The translations under genes were made by a program, and so were the position numbers. The notes beneath the pieces are model-generated. The model saw only the letters and a program-made list of their open reading frames with translations. It did not search any database and was not told the DNA's origin. DNA of 7,932 nt from Lachnospiraceae bacterium. GTDB lineage: Bacteria; Bacillota_A; Clostridia; Lachnospirales; Lachnospiraceae. Positions 6,809-7,932 of this stretch are shown here, piece by piece; the stretch's first letter is position 1, and each line of letters begins with the position of its first letter. The stretch covers positions 1 to 7,932 of the forward strand of contig JAFUEG010000107.1 of the NCBI GenBank assembly GCA_017464045.1, written 5' to 3'.

Positions 6809-7695
6809 TTTATTTCATAATCCAAATTCATAATATATTTTACAATTTTAATAGTATTTGCTTCGTTTTTTGAGGAAGTTCCTGGAAAACAAATGAAAAT
6901 ATCTTCATAAGTAAGATTTAGTTTTTTGGCAAAATCTGTATCACTTATATCAATATAATACCCTGTCAGTGTGCCGCTGTCATTTTTGATACCGCATATA
7001 CAGTCAGGGTATTTTTGATTTATCTCCGTAATTAATTCGGCAGGAAGGGCAGTTTCAAGAGGCAGCAAAAGAGATGTTTCCAGACAATAATTGATTCCTT
7101 CCTGATCTGAAAATACTATGTCATAGTAGTTTTCTTCACATCTAATAGGAAAATATTGATAAGATACAGCGCCATTTTCGTTAATTTTATCGTTTACATA
7201 TTCATCATATGAAAGATAGAAGTCAGAGTTTGCCCGAATCTGATATATATCACTGAAGTTATAATATTTCAGATAGTCTTCAAATACCGCTTCATTTGGT
7301 CCTGCTGCGGAGTTGTTATTAATGACTGCATAAGACAATGCAACAGGAAGATTATTCCTTATTATGAAATTAATGACTGATACAATAAATAACATTACAA
7401 AAAATGCTGCTATAAATTTCCATTTATTATAATATAGGAAGTAACTGATCTTTTCTTTTTTGTTCATATCTTTTGTAAACATGGCTATGCGGGCTTTTTT
7501 TGCAGCTCTTTTTTCTTTTCGGCTCATACCTGCGAGTTCAAGATTATTTTCCAAAGGAATATCTTCGGCATTTTTATTTATTTCCTCTTTTTCAATTGCT
7601 GCATTTGCTGTTTCTTCTGTTTTGACTAAATCTCTGACTTCATTTATATCTGTTATTTCTTTATTTAAAGTGGAATTTTCACTAAATGTTTGCAT
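6805..7695 (-). CDS. Single-pass membrane protein of unknown function with an extracellular domain
   Basis: I do not recognise a named family. The 296-residue product starts at ATG 7695-7693 with GGAGG at 7705-7709, 9 bases upstream. Residues 1-50 are acidic and probably disordered. Residues 58-82 are strongly basic (RKEKRAAKKAR and KKEK), followed by YFLYYNKWKF and one membrane helix at about 94-112, so the N-terminus should be inside and about 180 residues outside. In the outer domain a run reading YYDIVFSDQEG, then LLLPLETALP and GYYIDISD, is reminiscent of parts of periplasmic-binding-protein folds. This is a weak resemblance and only a suggestion. There is no cleavable signal or lipobox. 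The gene converges on the ABC-F gene and shares stop-codon bases with it, with no terminator visible between them. It has no same-strand partner in the window. Confidence 0.75.
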   Translation of the reverse strand: MQTFSENSTLNKEITDINEVRDLVKTEETANAAIEKEEINKNAEDIPLENNLELAGMSRKEKRAAKKARIAMFTKDMNKKEKISYFLYYNKWKFIAAFFVMLFIVSVINFIIRNNLPVALSYAVINNNSAAGPNEAVFEDYLKYYNFSDIYQIRANSDFYLSYDEYVNDKINENGAVSYQYFPIRCEENYYDIVFSDQEGINYCLETSLLLPLETALPAELITEINQKYPDCICGIKNDSGTLTGYYIDISDTDFAKKLNLTYEDIFICFPGTSSKNEANTIKIVKYIMNLDYEIN

Positions 7696-7731
7696 AAGTC
7701 TAATCCTCCGTATATAATGGTTGGTGCGAAT

Positions 7732-7762
7732 ATTTTATCACATATAATAATAAAAATGTAAA
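7732..7762 (-). promoter_or_regulatory. Possible promoter of the unknown membrane protein gene
   Basis: On the minus strand TAAAAT (7732-7737) is preceded by TGA, forming an extended -10, and TTTACA (7757-7762) lies 19 bases further upstream. The spacing is longer than ideal and the region is very AT-rich, so this is a weak call. Confidence 0.35.
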
Positions 7763-7932
7763 AAACATTATAATAGGAAATTTTTTCAAAATTATGATGA
7801 TGCAAAAATTGACAAAATACATAGTTCCTGACGATTATATATGTATAATTCTCATATGATTGCAGCTTTAATTAACGAATATTCAGATGACTGATTTTTG
7901 GTAAAAAAGTATAATTGCACAATAAAAATTAA
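7763..7932. other. AT-rich intergenic end of the window, no gene seen
   Basis: No frame of useful length with a ribosome binding site is present on either strand. TTGACA (7809-7814) and TATAAT (7844-7849) occur on the plus strand but are 29 bases apart, too far for one promoter. This stretch may be the upstream region of a gene beyond the window. Confidence 0.5.

Noticed and set aside
7460..7717. Plus-strand open frame opposite the unknown membrane protein gene
   Set aside because: The opposite strand has a proper start, ribosome binding site and a sensible membrane topology. This frame only mirrors its charged N-terminal region.
7856..7894. Twelve-codon plus-strand frame near the window end, after a TATAAT
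   Set aside because: It has no ribosome binding site, no suitable -35 for the TATAAT, and no visible downstream gene in the window to make it a leader peptide.

Overview
The window looks like chromosomal DNA of a low-GC Gram-positive anaerobe, most likely a Lachnospiraceae-type Clostridia. The grounds are AT-rich sequence, GGAGG-type ribosome binding sites, TTG and GTG starts, a lipoprotein-type sugar-binding protein with a long Thr/Glu/Ala/Asp linker, and a YkpA-type ABC-F protein. No RNA genes, CRISPR arrays or insertion sequences were seen.

Minus strand, about 1-3901 (read right to left), is a carbohydrate ABC uptake operon of the CUT1 type. It encodes a solute-binding lipoprotein, a MalF-like permease, a MalG-like permease, and the start of a YesL (DUF624) membrane protein cut by the window edge. 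No ATPase is encoded here, which is usual for CUT1 systems that share an MsmX-type ATPase. Two strong hairpins lie in the operon, one after the binding-protein gene (2368-2403) and one before yesL (451-495). The MalF-like gene is split by a single in-frame TAG at 2017-2019. On the sequence as given, the transporter should lack a complete first permease.

At 3974-5008 (minus) sits one tyrosine recombinase with all catalytic residues. It has its own promoter, no other mobile-element genes are nearby, and it points into the sugar operon about 70 bases upstream of the binding-protein gene. That gene lacks a normal ATG and ribosome binding site, which suggests a junction just upstream of it.

The plus-strand gene at 5177-6808 has a near-consensus promoter and encodes an ABC-F ATPase. 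One of its two composite ATP sites is degenerate (second Walker A, second H-loop, first signature), and the first Walker A also has Ser replaced by Tyr. It converges on, and shares stop-codon bases with, a minus-strand gene (6805-7695) for a single-pass membrane protein of unknown function with an extracellular domain faintly like a binding protein. The last 237 bases hold only a possible promoter for that gene.

The sugar operon is the only clear functional unit. The recombinase, the ABC-F protein and the unknown membrane protein have no visible functional link to it. Three point-level oddities (the TAG, the Walker A Tyr and the missing start signals) are either real decay or base errors in the source assembly.
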